Of a DNA stretch of 64,000 nt, positions 21,346 to 34,329 are shown in pieces. Numbering within the stretch: position 1 is the first letter of the stretch; every line of letters starts with the position of its first letter. Position numbers and translations under genes: made by a program. The stretch comes from Polysphondylium violaceum (lineage: Eukaryota > Evosea > Eumycetozoa > Dictyosteliales > Dictyosteliaceae): the NCBI GenBank assembly GCA_000277445.1, contig AJWJ01000031.1:1-64000 (forward strand). The letters run 5' to 3'. The notes below the pieces were generated by a model, which was not told the origin of the DNA, did not search any database, and worked only from the letters and a program-made list of their open reading frames with translations.

Positions 21346-22626
21346 ATGGTATGTGTTGTTTTAGTTTCAAATATAGATATCATAGTCACTGTAATTAACC
21401 CAAACTCCTATAATAGGCTTCTCAACCAGTTTCATTAGATTCAGGTCATAGTGATATGATTGTAAGTTTAGAAAGAATTATGAATAGATATATTGATTGA
21501 AAGATAGAATAGATATATAGATAGATATAAAGAAAGTATAGATATATCTATTTTTACATTTTGATCTATAATTAAATATAAAGAGATATTATCATACACT
21601 ATCAATATCAATATCAATATCAATCAAGATTTATATCTAAAACAACAATAACTAATATATATATATATTTAAATCTTTTTAGCATGATGCTCAATTTGAT
21701 TATTATGGTAAATTTTTAGCTACATGTTCATCAGATAGAGTGATCAAAGTTTTTGATGTTGGAGGTGATAATCACGTTCTTATAGCAGATCTTAGAGGAC
21801 ACGAGGGTCCAGTTTGGCAAGTAGCTTGGGCTCATCCAAAATTTGGAAAGATTTTAGCATCTGCATCTTATGATCGTAAAGTTATCGTTTGGAAAGAAGT
21901 ATCAAATAACACTTGGGCCATTATTCATCAATATGCAGGTCATGAATTATCTGTAAATTCAATTTCATGGGCTCCTCATGAGTTTGGTTTATCTTTGGCT
22001 TGTGCAAGTTCAGATGGAACTGTTTCAATTCATAATTTTAATGGTAATTATTATCTTTTCGATATGAGATATCTCTATTTTATTTATACTAATATATTAT
22101 TGGGTAATCATAACAACAATTAGTTAATACTTGGGAACAACCACAAAAGATTCAAGTATCACAAATTGGTGTAAATTCAGTATCATGGGCACCAGCTGCT
22201 ATTCCAAGTACTTTGGTTAGTGTTGGCAATCAATCAATTCCAGCCCCAGTGAAACGTATTGTCACTGGATCATGTGACAATTTAATTAAAATTTTCAAAT
22301 GTGTAGAGGACAAATGGATTCTTGAAAAACAATTGGAAGATCATAAAGATTGGGTCAGAGATGCCGCATGGGCACCAAATATTGGTTTACCCTATTCAAA
22401 GATTGCCTCTTGTTCACAAGATAGAAGCGTCATCATTTGGACTCAAGACGAGAGTGGCACCTGGACTGGTAAGCCTTTACCAAAGTTTGACGACATTGTT
22501 TGGAGAGTCAATTGGTCAGTGATAGGTAACATTTTAGCTGTTTCATGTGGTGACAATCAAGTCACTCTTTGGAAAGAAGACGCCGATGGCGAGTGGAAGA
22601 AAATCTCTGACATTGAAAATAATTAA
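21346..22626 (+). CDS. sec13: SEC13, COPII coat and nuclear pore WD40 protein
   Basis: Four exons: 21346-21348 (the start codon only), 21417-21461, 21683-22043, 22124-22626; total 912 nt, 303 residues. SEC13 pairs with SEC31 in the COPII cage and with Nup145/Nup96 in the nuclear pore Y complex, and acts in SEACAT/GATOR2. The joined exons give [20 protein letters not shown], matching the conserved SEC13 start HxDMIHDAQxDYYG. Six WD repeats follow, with [62 protein letters not shown] and [20 protein letters not shown]. An exon consisting only of ATG before a GTATGT donor is notable. The third intron interrupts the region between blades 2 and 3. The call is firm. Confidence 0.95.
21600..21626. 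repeat. (ATCAAT)n short tandem repeat in SEC13 intron
   Basis: About four copies of TATCAA/ATCAAT in the 221-bp second intron of SEC13, which also carries GATATA-type near-repeats at 21,480-21,550. This intron is the longest in the gene. Confidence 0.8.
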
Positions 22627-23210
22627 AAAAGTATATTATTTTTTTATTTATTTATTTTTATTTGTCTACGAAACACACACATAGCATCCAATTCAAAAAT
22701 TATAATTGGTGCCAACAAGAAACTCCCTCAACATTTAATATGAGATTAAAATCAAAAAGAAACCATATCAAATCCTCATCCAAAAAAAAACACAAAAAAC
22801 AAAAAAATGACAAAATTTTATATTTTTTGCTTAGAAAAATAAAAAAAAAAAATTATATAATATCTTTTTTGTATACATGTAATGATTTCATATTAATATT
22901 TTATATCGTTCATAGTAATATTTATAAACATATTTATGAATATTACTATGAATGATTATTAGTGTTTTTTTGTTTTACTTTTAAAAATGGAAAATATTGT
23001 GAGTGGTTGGTGGGGTTAAATACACTTTTTAGGAAAATAAAAAATTTGAATAGACACGTAAAACGAATATCGAAATTGAATTTGAATTTGAAATTTGAAA
23101 TTTGAAATTGACAAAACAACCCAATAAATAGAACCGTTTTTAGTTTTTACATTCCAATTATTATTTTTTTAAATATATGAAGTGAATCATATTTTTTTAT
23201 TTATTTATTT
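22627..23210. other. intergenic, 584 bp
   Basis: Between the SEC13 stop and the CBM49-like gene start. It is A/T-rich with A runs around 22,780-22,860. A repeated AATTTGAAATTTGAAATTGA motif at 23,075-23,112 and a T-rich block just before the next ATG stand out. An open frame at 22662-22955 is lysine/asparagine-rich and reads as non-coding. Confidence 0.5.
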
Positions 23211-24407
23211 ATGTATAGATCAATATTTTTAATAGCTTTGGTTGTATTAGCTTCAGGTAATTTAGTTTAATTTAATTTAGTTATAATTTAATTATTTTTT
23301 TATTAATTATATTTATTAAAACAATATACTATAGCCTTTGCTTTTAGTGAATGCCCAGTTACTAATCGTTGTGAAAGAGTTTCATCTTGGATAGAAAATG
23401 GTGAAAGGTTATCGAGATATAGTTGTTTTTTGAAAAATGTTGGACCAGATGAAGTTGCCAATGTTGCCATGACATTAAGTGGTGCTAAAATTAAAGAGAT
23501 TTGGGAAATAGTTACCAGTGATAAAGGTAAATCTTGGAATCTCCCCGAATGGAGAAAAACAACACCTATTCAAACTGGTGATGAAAATTCAGTCCACAGT
23601 TGGGGTTATGTTGCCTATGGTGACCAAGCTTTAAAAGTTGAAATTTGTAATGAAGTTAAACAATACATTGAAAGAATCCAAGCCGTAATTATCAATGACC
23701 ACACTGCCCCTCAATGTAATCTTTCCAATAAATGTACACTCACCAACCAATGGAAGCAAGATGGCAAAGTTCATACTCAATTCAATTGTGAAATCAAAAA
23801 CATTGGTCCCAAAGCCATCTCTCATGCAGATATTAGATTAAATGATAATCAAGATTTATACAATGTTTGGGAAATTAGAACTTTAAACAATGGTTTGTCT
23901 TATGATTTAACCAATTGGAGAGAAATGAAGCCTCTTGAATCTGGTGACAGTCATTTTTGGGGTTATATAGTTAAGGCTGAAGAAGCTTTAAATGTTGTAG
24001 TTTGTGAAAGTGGTTTCGTTGAAACTCAATCCCCTTCACCTTTAAATACTTATCCATCTACTACTACAAGTGGTGGTCAACAACATTCACCACAGAAATG
24101 TAATGCAACTTTTGAACAAAAAGTTGTAAATACATTTATTAAAGATTATGTCAAATACAGTCAAGTCGAAGTGACTATTAAAAACTCTGGCCAATCATCA
24201 TTAAGTTCGGTGATTGTCTTCTCTGATGCCAAGTTTAATTCATCATGGGGTATTAAACAAGTCGATCCAATCAATGCCCCTGGAAACTACCAAGTATTGA
24301 GAAATCCAAAGGGTCTTGACGTTGGCTCTGATGAAAAGTTTGGTTATATTTTCATCTCAAATGATGGTAAAGCAGCTCCAATGAATTTAATTTCAAACGC
24401 CTGTTAA
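23211..24407 (+). CDS. secreted protein with three CBM49-like carbohydrate-binding modules
   Basis: Two exons: 23211-23256 and 23335-24407; 372 residues. Exon 1 encodes nearly all of a signal peptide (MYRSIFLIALVVLASA). The mature protein is three repeats of about 95-105 residues. Each starts with a Cys-containing strand and has a Tyr/Phe-Lys-Asn-x-Gly turn (FLKNVG, EIKNIG, TIKNSG). Next comes a WEI/WGI element (EIWEIVTSD, NVWEIRTLN, SSWGIKQVD) and a later WGY/FGY strand (SWGYVAYGD, FWGYIVKAE, KFGYIFISN), then an N-C or C-terminal Cys. This pattern is that of CBM49 modules found in many dictyostelid cell-wall and slime proteins. A Ser/Thr/Pro linker (SPSPLNTYPSTTTS) sits before module 3. No enzyme domain is present. 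Likely a cellulose- or matrix-binding structural protein; the ligand is inferred. Confidence 0.8.
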
Positions 24408-25309
24408 TAAACTATAGATTACCATACCACTGGTATTATGTAAAAAAATACACCAATCAAAATTTTTTTTTTTTCTTGCTCAAAGATATTTTTTGGTATG
24501 AGTTTTTACAACGCAAAGTTGTCAAATCTAACAAATTTTTTTCGATCTTTTTTGCAAAGATTTTTATAAAATAAAAAATAAAAAAATTAATAAAAAAAAA
24601 CCTCTCTCTTTGCCTCCACCCACTGTTTTTCATTTGCTCAGTCCAGAGTCCCATCTACTCACCACATCTCAATCTTATCACCCAACTTCATTTCATTTTG
24701 AATAGGATACACACACATACATATCCATTCACTCCACCCCTATTTATTTATTTATTTGTTTATAAAGAGAGGTGTTATTTAATAATAGTATTATATTATT
24801 ATTAGTACACCTCTACCTTTAAATATCTATTTATATTTATAAACCAAACACACAGATAGATATCTTTTAATGCTTGGCATTTATCCCCAATAAAAGGTTC
24901 ATCATCACTCCCAACAACAACAACAACACCAACCAACAACAACTTCAACAACTCACACACACATTTCCATCATTGGTAAGTTAATTGAGTAGCAGTAGTG
25001 GTCGTAATGATATCACATTTGCCCACATCCAATCAAACACGCACACATTTATTTTATACATACACAAATGAGAACATCAACAATATTGTTGTTGCTGTTA
25101 ATGGTTTTGTTTTAAAAGAATTTTAAAAAAGCAATTACATTATTGCTAGTACTAGTATTGTCATATGATTTATACCACAAATACACACATACACACACGC
25201 ACCCACCTCATCAATCGATTTTTTATTTTCACACCACACTCACACACCAACTATTATCATTTTATCTATATATGTCAATTATACTTTATGGTTTTTTATG
25301 TCAAGAATA

Positions 25310-25380
25310 GCAATAATAAATAATAAATAATAATAATAATAATAATAATAGTAATAGTAATAGTAATAATAATAGTAAAT
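25310..25380. repeat. (AAT/AGT)n trinucleotide repeat
   Basis: Tandem AAT units with interspersed AGT, non-coding here. Same repeat class as the poly-Asn tract in the coding sequence at 37,995. Confidence 0.9.
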
Positions 25381-25461
25381 ATTCAATCATATACTATTTC
25401 CCATTTCATAAAACTACATCTTTGTGTTTACTGCTGCTATTACACAAAGATACAAAGAAAC

Positions 25462-25485
25462 AAAAAAAAAAAAAAAAAAAAAAAA
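25462..25485. repeat. A homopolymer, 24 bp
   Basis: Uninterrupted run of 24 A. A/T homopolymers of this length in spacers are typical of dictyostelid chromosomes. Confidence 0.95.
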
Positions 25486-26117
25486 GAAAGTTTTTAATAA
25501 ACTCAAAGAGAAGAGATATAGGATTAGTATTAGTCTTTGTATTACTACTATTGCTTTTCAGAATGTTTGTGTTGCAATTGTGTTTTTCCTCTTTCTCAAC
25601 TCGAAATTTGGATTTTTTCTTGTCATCTCTGATACTAAAATAGACAGATCTCTAGTTGCTACTGCTTGTTGCTGTTGTTGTATCGTTTACATAGGATACC
25701 TTTATAGTTACCCCAACCAAAACTTTTTTGTTTTTTCTTAATTTATCATTCACTTTACTATTTCTGTCCCAATCATTTTTACGTTTTGGAATATGATTAG
25801 AATGAATAGGTATTCATGGGATAGATAGGATATGATAGGAATAGAATAGTAAGGGGAATCAAACTAAACATATGTTGTGTTGTTTATGTGGGTTTCGTAA
25901 ATGAAATAGTAAAAATAGTAACACTCCACCCTTTTTTTATCTGCCCATCCCATTTGTATCTATCTATCTATCTATATATGTATCTATCTTTTATCAATCT
26001 ATCTATGTACACCATCATGTTTGTGTTTGGGGAAAGAAATACAGAGTGTTTGATTTTTTTCAAAAGATAGAAACACAATTGAACACCCTTCACCCACCCC
26101 CCACTTACTTGGTTAAT

Positions 26118-26172
26118 GTACACACACACACACATAAACAGACACCACCACCACCACACTACCACCACCCCA
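26118..26172. repeat. (CA)n and (CCA)n tract
   Basis: ACACACACACACA followed by ACCACCACCACC-type sequence on the plus strand, part of the C/A-rich leader-like region before the DOCK gene. Confidence 0.85.
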
Positions 26173-26398
26173 TCGAATTGATTGGGTACATAAACAAAAA
26201 AAAAACCAACCAAAACTAAAATCTTTGGTGTGTGATTTGTTTTTTTAATTTTTATTATCATTACAATAAGCGCTCATATGAGGAAAGAAATTTTTATAGA
26301 ACCAACCTGTTCTCTTCATAATAAAAACAACAACAACATAATAACAACACCTGCTCACTCTCATTCAATAAAATTAGTAGTACTAGTACAGTGTAATA

Positions 26399-26436
26399 AC
26401 AGACAGAGACAGAGACAGAGACAGACAGACAGGCAA
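26399..26436. repeat. (GACAGA)n repeat
   Basis: Tandem GACAGA/GACAGACA units, about six copies, in the spacer upstream of the DOCK gene. Confidence 0.9.
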
Positions 26437-26984
26437 GAGAAAATATTAAAAAAATTAAAAGAGTAGTTTTGTTTATTTAGGTTGTGTGTGTCTATAGAGC
26501 AGGAATAATACCTTACCTACTCCTCACCCTCTTTCCAATTATATATAAAGAAAGAAAGAAAAACACCCACCACCACACCCTTCCCCCACGACACTCACCC
26601 ATGTTTTAGTAGTGTGTAGAACAACTCTAAATTATCTAATTTAATACCACCCACACCAACAATAATTTATTGATCACATTTTGTTTGTTTTTTTTTTATG
26701 TTTTTTTTTTTTTTAGATATTCTTTTTAAAATCACATAATCTGTCTTTTGTGTTGTTTGTTTGTTTTATTTGTATTACTATCTATTTATTTATTACACAC
26801 ACACATACACATAGATTATTTATTTATTAACAGAAACATTATATTTTATTATTATTATATAGTACTCTTTACTCATAGATATTTTTATCTTTTACATTAT
26901 TTCTTTCTCTTTCTCTTTCTCACACTCACAGTAACATTAGAATAGTAACAGTATAATAGAATAATTGAAGAAAAAGATAATAAA

Positions 26985-29900
26985 ATGAGTACACCTACTA
27001 CATCGTCAACATCAACACAATCTTCAAGATTATCTAGAAAATTGGATGAATGGATCAATATCTCAAAAACAGGTATAGTTTTATATCCATTTAATGCGAC
27101 ACATAAATTTCAATTACCACTTTCAGTTGGAGATTTTGTTCATATTCATGCTCAAACATCAAATGAACAAACAGGATGGTATTCAGGTGCCTCTGTAACC
27201 ACTCAAGAAAGTGGTATTTTTCCACAATCTTATGTTGTAATATTACCTGATCAAGCAAACGTCGATGATCAATCCACATTACCAAATCATATTCCAATTT
27301 GTAGTAAATTGTAATGTATTCTTATCGTAGTAACAGGTTCGTTGTTATAAAACACATATATTAATAATAATTAATAATAGATCATTATCAAATGAAGAAA
27401 TGTCAAATTCATCGTTGGTCAATGAAATTACAATGACTATTGTTGAATGGGCTACATTGTTGAAAACATATTCTCAAAATAAGCAATACAATGATTTCAA
27501 GATACTCTCAAACAGAATTACCACATTGGTACAATTTAGAAATCAGTTGTTGGCATTTTCATCGCCCAAAGAGATTACCTTTGAATTTAGAGATAAGATA
27601 TTGAATGTTATCGATGACGGCAGAAGAGAGACTGGTATGACTATAGTTTTAAGAAAGGAGATATCCAATTCCTACTCGTCTACACAATCATCTTCTCTAA
27701 GCAGCACACCAACAGGCGGACGAGGCAGTGTTATTTTACTTCCCACTGTGGCAACAGATCTCATTTTAGCCGATGCAGAAAACACTGGTGTCTTTACTCT
27801 TTGCACAATGTATCAAGAGCAAAAGATGTTGGAATCTCAACGACAAGAGTATTCAAAATCAAGAGACAGCACAAACTATAACAATGATTTAAATATTTTA
27901 AATAACGATTTAGAAACGAGTAGCACTGGCAGTGGCAGTAATATTAATATAAACAACAGCAGTAACAGTAATAGCAACAACAATAGTACTAGTAATGGAA
28001 ACACACCATCTTCGATCAATAGTGGTGGCGTTAGTCCAATGTCAAATGTAACATTATCATCCAACCAAAATTCACCAGCATCGGGATCCTCTTCGCCAAA
28101 TCAATCGCAATCCTCTTCACCATCCTCGTCAAACATCAATATCAACAGTCCACAAACCAATGGCAACAATAGTTTAGCATCCATGTCTAGTAAAGATATA
28201 AATCAATTTTCATCATCACCAGGTGGTTCGTCTTTTCTTGTCAATAATAGTAACAACAGTAACAGTACGTCATCATCACCCAGTCAAGGTAAACTATCAA
28301 AGTTACCAAGTTCAATGAATTTCCTTTCGAGTGTAAGATTAAAAAACAAACAACCATCCTCTCTTTCAATGAGTGGTGGTATGCAACAACCTCCTCTCAC
28401 TCCTACAAGCAGTGGTAGCAGTAGTAATTTAAATAGTAATCTTTCAAATGTACAAAATAATAGTAACAACAATAGCAGCAATAGTAACAGCAATAGCAGT
28501 AATGGTAGTTTAAACTCACCTTCATCATCAATGGTATCGCAATCATACATTGCCGTATCACAAAGCCCCTCTGGAAATGGAAATGGTTCCAATTTGAATT
28601 TATCTTCATTGAATTTAAATTCGCCCATGATCTTGTCAAATTCCTCGAGTGGCAGTGGTATAAAGAATAAACAAGCACCTCTCAAGAAAGGAACCGCTGG
28701 ATCCACATCGTCTAGATCATTCCTCAACCATTCATCTCCATCGATTGGTGGTGCCAATGGTGCCGGCAGTGGTGCCTATGGCACTGATCAGGTGGCTGTC
28801 AGACAAATGTCCCAGATCCTTGTGTCTTTAAACAACTTTTTATACTCGTCTGGTGAATTTATTGATATCGTGCTCAGCATCTACAACAAGAATGAAAACA
28901 AGTTTATCAGTGAACCCTACTGCGGCGTTGTGCCCAGAGAAGGTATTTTTGTAGAGCCAGAGAATCCACAGGAGAGAATCAGAACCATCTTTAGGGATTT
29001 AGACTCTAAAGATATGAACTCTGAGTTGTATCTCGTGGTCAAGCTCTACAGAAAGACCAACTCTGTCTCGTCCAAGGACCCCAACTCGTCACCCACCCTC
29101 ACCAAATCAAATGTCGGTGGACCAGGCCTTACTCAACAATCACTTCAACAACAACTGTCGGCTAACAGCAAGCTTTTTAGAAAGTATGTCGGTTGTGGTG
29201 TCAAGAAGCTCGATTTGTCCAATGAGGGCTTGTCAGAGGTGCTCATCACTCTCTACACCACCACCAACGAAAATGGCTTTAGCAATCTCCACGAGTCGCT
29301 TATCAACGAGCAATCGTCCCTCTACGAGCCCATCACCAGGGCCAAGGGTGTCGTGTTTTCATTCCAACTCTTTCACGGCGACTATCAGCAATTTATCTCT
29401 GAACACACAGACTATAGAAGCATCACCACCTGTCTCAAAGTCCACTTGCCCGAAGTCATTTTACCAGGCAGCGAAAGAAACGACATGTACATTCAATTGG
29501 AGGAAGGTGATTTTTCTGACAAAAACATCGAGGTCACCATGCAGATCAAGACCGAGACCGGTCTTTTGTTGCATGACGCCATCAAGTGGGCCAACGGTGC
29601 ACCCGAGCAATCAGAATTCAAAACCCCACTCATCTCATCGACACTCTGCAAGTGGAGCGAGATTGTCAAGGTTTGGATGGCCGCCAAAACATTTGAAAAG
29701 GCCCACATCTTGTTCTTGGTGCGACAGTGCAGCGAAAAGAAGGACAAAGAGAGAACACTGGTAGCCTTTGGCTACTTAAAGTTCCTTTCAGACGATGGCG
29801 CCGTCATCAAGGATGGCTCACACACTGTTGTCTTGCACAAGCTTGGCAGCGGATCTGAAGAAATCCCTGTGAGTAGCTACATCAATGGCGTTGTCGATCC

Positions 29901-32900
29901 CAGCCAAAGCGGCAAGTCATCGTCTAAAAAACAAGACACCATCAAGGTGCGTACCAGCTTTGTGTCTACCTGTCTCACCCAAAACCCCTTGGTTGTCAAT
30001 CTATCACGTTGGCAATCGTTCCCCGGCGACCTCAGTTCCCTCATCAAGGACATTACTTTTCTCGGTCAGCACGACCTCATTCGTAATCTCCAAGAGATCT
30101 TTTACAACTTTTTGGCTATCCTCGATCAACAACTAAACGACTCGCCCCTGTCGATGGAGATATTCAGATCATTTGTGTTTATCATTGGCGTGTTGGTCGA
30201 TAGCAGAACCACAAACTATCGTCCCGCCCTTGACCTCTATGTCGGCAAGTACTTTGGTGTGCCCCTCTCCTCTTCGGGCAGCGGCAACAACCATGTCGGT
30301 ATCAGTGCCCACACCCATTTGTTGCGATCCGTCGTCAAGAATCTGGAAAACTTCCAAGATGCCGCCAACGCCTCGCGTATCAGTTCCTCGCTCAAGGCCT
30401 TGGAGTACATTTTCAAGATGGTTGTCGCCTCCAAGACCAAGTTTACCAACAAAGAGACCGTCGGCAACGAGTCTTATCAGACCAATCTCAAAAACGTCGT
30501 CGACATTCTCTGCGAGATTATGGTCAGCAACGCAGGCTCACTGATTGGCGCCCAGACCATTGCCCTCAAGAATTTTGAGTCTATGTTTTCCGATTTGAAG
30601 AGATTCTTTACCGTCGAAGAGATGGGCATCATTGCCTTGAAGTTTATGAAGTCTATTCAACACTTGGAAAAGAACAAAACCTTTAATCTCTTGAAACTCA
30701 AGCTCCTCTCGTCCTTTATCAACGGCCCCATGATGCTCAACAAGGACATGCGTAAACAGTTACATCCAATTGTATTCCAACTCTTGCAGTTCCACTTTGG
30801 CAAGTCGATTGAAGAGACTGACATGTGTCTTACCATTCTCGGTCTCATTGTAGATATTATGATTACAAAGTCTGAACTCAGAGGCAAAGACAAGGATCCA
30901 TGGTTGATGGAGATGTTGACCTTCTTTGTCCCAATTTTAGAGTTACTCTTGTTGATCAACAGCAACAACACCAACAACAACAATAGCACTTCAATGATCA
31001 ACGTCAACTCAATCAACAACGGTAGTCCCTTGGTCAACAATGTCATCAATCAAGCAAAACGTAGAAGTTCAAGTTCAGTATCATTAAATGGTGCCTCTAC
31101 TTCAATCTCCTTGGCCTCGATGGTTTCCTCCATGACCGAAGATAACATCAATGATCTTAGAATTAAAATATATGCCTTTATTCTTGGTTCCTCGAGATTA
31201 TCTGGTGTTCAACATTGGGAAATGATCAACAAGTCTGTTACACCAACAAATGTATGTTGTTTTTAATGTCATATTGATAGATACACAGATACTAATACTA
31301 ATACGTATAATGATAATAGAAAACCTTTTTCTTGGATTTATATGAAAGTTTACAATTATTGTTTGAAACACCTAAATTCCCATCAGATTTTTGGACATTT
31401 ACAGTGTTCCAATTGAAAACTATTCTTAGAATGACAAGAATATTAGAGGATGTTATATTTTATCAACCTACATTGGTGGGTAGCAATGATTCCAATGGTG
31501 GATCAGCAAATACTGGCGGTGGCGTTAGTCAACAACAGCAACAACAACTCCAACAAACTGGCGGCAAATCAAGTTTACCTCAATTTGAATTTGAACTTTG
31601 GAAATCATTCTTTTTGATGACCAGCTCCTACTTGAATTGCAAAGACTTGCAGCTCGAGTCTGTCAATCCCGCAAAGGCAGTGTTCTTAAAGAATCGTTGC
31701 GGTGATGTAAGAATTGAAATGGCACGTGTCTTTGAAAGAGTATGGAGTGCAGTGCCTGTCAAAGAGAGATCGTCCTTTATTCCCCATCTCATCCACCAAA
31801 TCATCAAATTATCAATCAGCGACACTCTGGACGCCAAAAGAGTGGCCACCAAGATATTTTATGATATGCTCGAGAGCGAGATTATCCAAACCGAGGCCTA
31901 CTCTGAGCTTTTCTACAGAACCATTGAATCGTTGCTCGAGATTGGTGCAGAGAGATCCATCGACAAAACATGGCCTCTGGTCACCCGTAGCCACGGCGTC
32001 GGTTTAGAGGGCAAATTCCCATTCACCCTTCGTTCCTTCTCAACCTTTTTCAATCCCCAATGCATGTCTTTGGTGCTCAACAAATCCACTGACCAAATCA
32101 AAAAGAAATCCGAGGTGTTTATTCAAGAGATCAATCATTTCCTCACACTGATCACCACATTTATGGGTGACATCAAGAATAGAGATGAAGAGGAGATCTT
32201 TGCCTCAACCACAAAGTTGTTGCTCTATCTCCAAGAGCACAAGAGATTCACACACTTTGTTAGATTTGTCCACATGTGCAGCAAGAGACACTATAGCAAT
32301 GGCAACTATATCGAGGCTGCCGTCACATTGATGTTGCACGCATCGCTCTATCAATGGGACCACAACAAGGTTGTCAACTCGATTCAAAATGAGTTTGTGT
32401 CGTTCCCCGAGCAAAAAGAGTCGGAAAGAAAGGAAATCTTGTACAAAGAAATACTCGCCTGCTACAATAAAGGAAAGGCCTGGGATAGAGCCATTCCACT
32501 ACTCAAAGAACTCATCCACCACTTTACCATGAACATTTGCGACATGAACTCAGCAGCCACCTATCTCAGACAACAAGGTACCTTTTATCAAAAGATCAAC
32601 GAATCTAGTGACCCTATTTTCGAAGAATATTTCCGTGTCGGATACTATGGCAAAAAGTTCCCTCTCTCTATTCAAAACAAGGAATTCATTTACAAGGGCA
32701 ACGAGTTTGAAAGACTCTCGGATTTCATTCAAAAGACTCTCGAAAGATGGCCCAAGGCCGAACTCCTCAAGGCCACCGATATTCCTGCCAAAACCATCCA
32801 AGACGCCGATGCTCAATATCTTTTGATCACCTCGGTCAACGTGTCCAATATCAATGAAATCCAAAAGAGATCCAGTGTAGCCAATGCCGCCGCCTCTGCC

Positions 32901-33512
32901 GACTCGTTCTCCAACAAAAAACGTGTGCCCCACAGAGTGCAACAATTCAATGCCAGAAACCGTGTCAATGTGTTCCTCTATAGCAAGCCATTCAAAAAGA
33001 ACACAAACGCCAACACACCAAAGTCTCAAAATGAATTTGAGGATCTCTGGATCATGAACCTCTACTTTGTCTGCGAAAACTCTTTCCCCTGCACAGAGAG
33101 ACGTTCCTGTATCGTCGAGAGAAAACAAGTTGAGCTCAGTCCCATTGAAAACGCTCTCAACTCTATTGTACAAAAGAACGATGAACTTCAATCGAGAATA
33201 GACAAATACCAAGCCAATCCCCAAGAAACCATCCATCCATTGACCATGTTGCTCAACGGTATCATTGATGCCTCTGTCAATGGCGGTGTGTCTCGTTATG
33301 ATCAATTCCTCAGCAATGAATATTTAAAACAATATCCAGAATATAAAAACTTTGCAGAACTATTAAAATCTGCAATGGATCAACAATTGGTGGTCGTTGA
33401 ACAAGGTCTTAAATTACACGCCACCCTACGTCCACCTGAAATGGCTGCCATGCAAGATAAATTAGAAAACTTTTTCAATCAAATGAAAATTGCCAGACAA
33501 AAATTAAATTAA
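26985..33512 (+). CDS. DOCK-family Rho/Rac guanine nucleotide exchange factor with SH3 domain
   Basis: Three exons: 26985-27310, 27381-31251, 31320-33512; total 6,390 nt, 2,129 residues. DOCK proteins activate Rac/Cdc42 through a DHR-2 domain, often with ELMO, in chemotaxis, macropinocytosis and phagocytosis. The N-terminal exon encodes an SH3 domain at about 27-90 (GIVLYPFNATHKFQLPL, VGDFVHIHA, GWYSGASV, GIFPQSYVVIL), which places it with the DOCK180-type group. Residues about 270-590 are a Ser/Asn-rich linker. The DHR-1 (C2-like) region is at about 785-950 (RNDMYIQLEEGDFSDKNIEV, SEIVKVWMAAKTFEKAHILF, LVAFGYLKFLSDDG). Helical repeats follow. DHR-2 is at about 1690-2100 (LYKEILACYNKGKAWDRAIP, EYFRVGYYGKKFP, ERRSCIVERKQVELSPIENA, GLKLHATLRPPEM). 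GC content climbs strongly in the middle of the long exon. A well-supported model. Confidence 0.93.
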
Positions 33513-33794
33513 ATTATTACTCTCACCCATATATAATAAATCCCCAATTTTGTATTAGAATTATATAGATTTTATTTGTTGTTTGAATATACTTCTTTTT
33601 AACTGACTTATTACCAAGATTCATCCGGATGAATCTCTCAAATGGTTTAGCCAATTAGAAAAATGAAATCGTAATTGGTGATCTAGGCTTTAGTGGACAT
33701 AGGGCTATATTTACAATGTCCAAGCATGGACTAACGGGAAGACATAGGACAAAAGTGGAAAATGTAATTGGCAATTAAAAAAATAGATTAAGAA
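33513..33794. other. intergenic, 282 bp, with an 18-bp perfect palindrome
   Basis: Downstream of the DOCK gene. The segment at about 33,600-33,770 is less AT-rich than the other spacers. It includes GATTCATCCGGATGAATC at 33,618-33,635, a perfect palindrome without a loop. I cannot assign an RNA family. Confidence 0.5.
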
Positions 33795-34240
33795 ACACTA
33801 AATCTTTCACCACCTCTGTATTTATCCCATAATTGCAAACATAGTCAATAATTTGTATCAAGATCATCGATATATTTGAGTCTAAACTCTACTCCAATAT
33901 ATTCCTCTTCAAATATATTTTCAGCATATCTTAATAAAGTTTTTGATTTTCCAGATCCGTATTCACCGAGTTTTAAAAACTTTTATATTAGTCTTTCTTT
34001 TTCATGAGTAGTAGGAAGAGTATTATTATTTGCCACAATTTTGATTAAAGTCTATATTATTATCTGTATATGTATGATTATTACATTCCTATTTACAAAT
34101 AATTATTCAAAAAAAATTCATAGTATTTAATCGAGGAAAATAGATATTGAAAAAGATATGAGGATGTGTTTAAAATGAATTAGGTGAAACTATTTCGCTT
34201 AAAATAGAGTTGTTGAATTATTTAGATTAAATAAATCTAG
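33795..34240 (-). pseudogene. decayed tandem duplicate of the Rab-like gene (first exon plus upstream flank)
   Basis: This copy matches the first exon of the neighbouring Rab-like gene (34774-35035) and its upstream flank (35036-35290) over most of its length. Shared stretches include the sequence for SGKSKTLLRYA, a stretch coding GVEFR-K/R-YIDDLD and the WDKYRG-ERF segment. The start codon has become GTG. There are two in-frame stops (after the RLI segment, and at NYxLCLQ), and a few residues after the TI/IGVEF segment are missing. There is no second exon. The upstream portion also matches (AGTCTATATTATT and AAAATGAATTA.GTGAAACTATTT blocks). So the duplication covered regulatory sequence as well as exon 1 and has since decayed. 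It lies in the same orientation about 1 kb from the intact gene. Confidence 0.85.
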
Positions 34241-34329
34241 AGAATAAAATACTATTTAATATTTTTAAATACTCTACAAAATGAAAAAGACACATATGTT
34301 GATGAAAAGTTAAAATGTAAAAAGAGTAT

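Larger units (their letters stand above)
24408..26984. other. long gene-free region (2.6 kb) upstream of the DOCK gene
   Basis: Contains no convincing gene. It is dense in simple sequence: A runs, CA and CCA tracts, AAT repeats, ATCT repeats and a GACAGA block (listed separately). From about 24,650 the plus strand is rich in C and A and poor in G, up to the DOCK start. This fits a long unstructured leader or promoter of that gene. Open frames at 25,422-25,741, 25,888-26,261 and 26,278-26,945 have repeat-driven composition and no domains. Confidence 0.55.

Noticed and set aside
22662-22955. 97-codon frame after SEC13
   Set aside because: Lys/Asn/Ile composition from A/T runs in a 3' flank; not protein-like.
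25422-26945. Several open frames in the DOCK upstream region
   Set aside because: They consist of repeat-encoded residues (Lys, Leu, Thr, His runs) and overlap each other on both strands.
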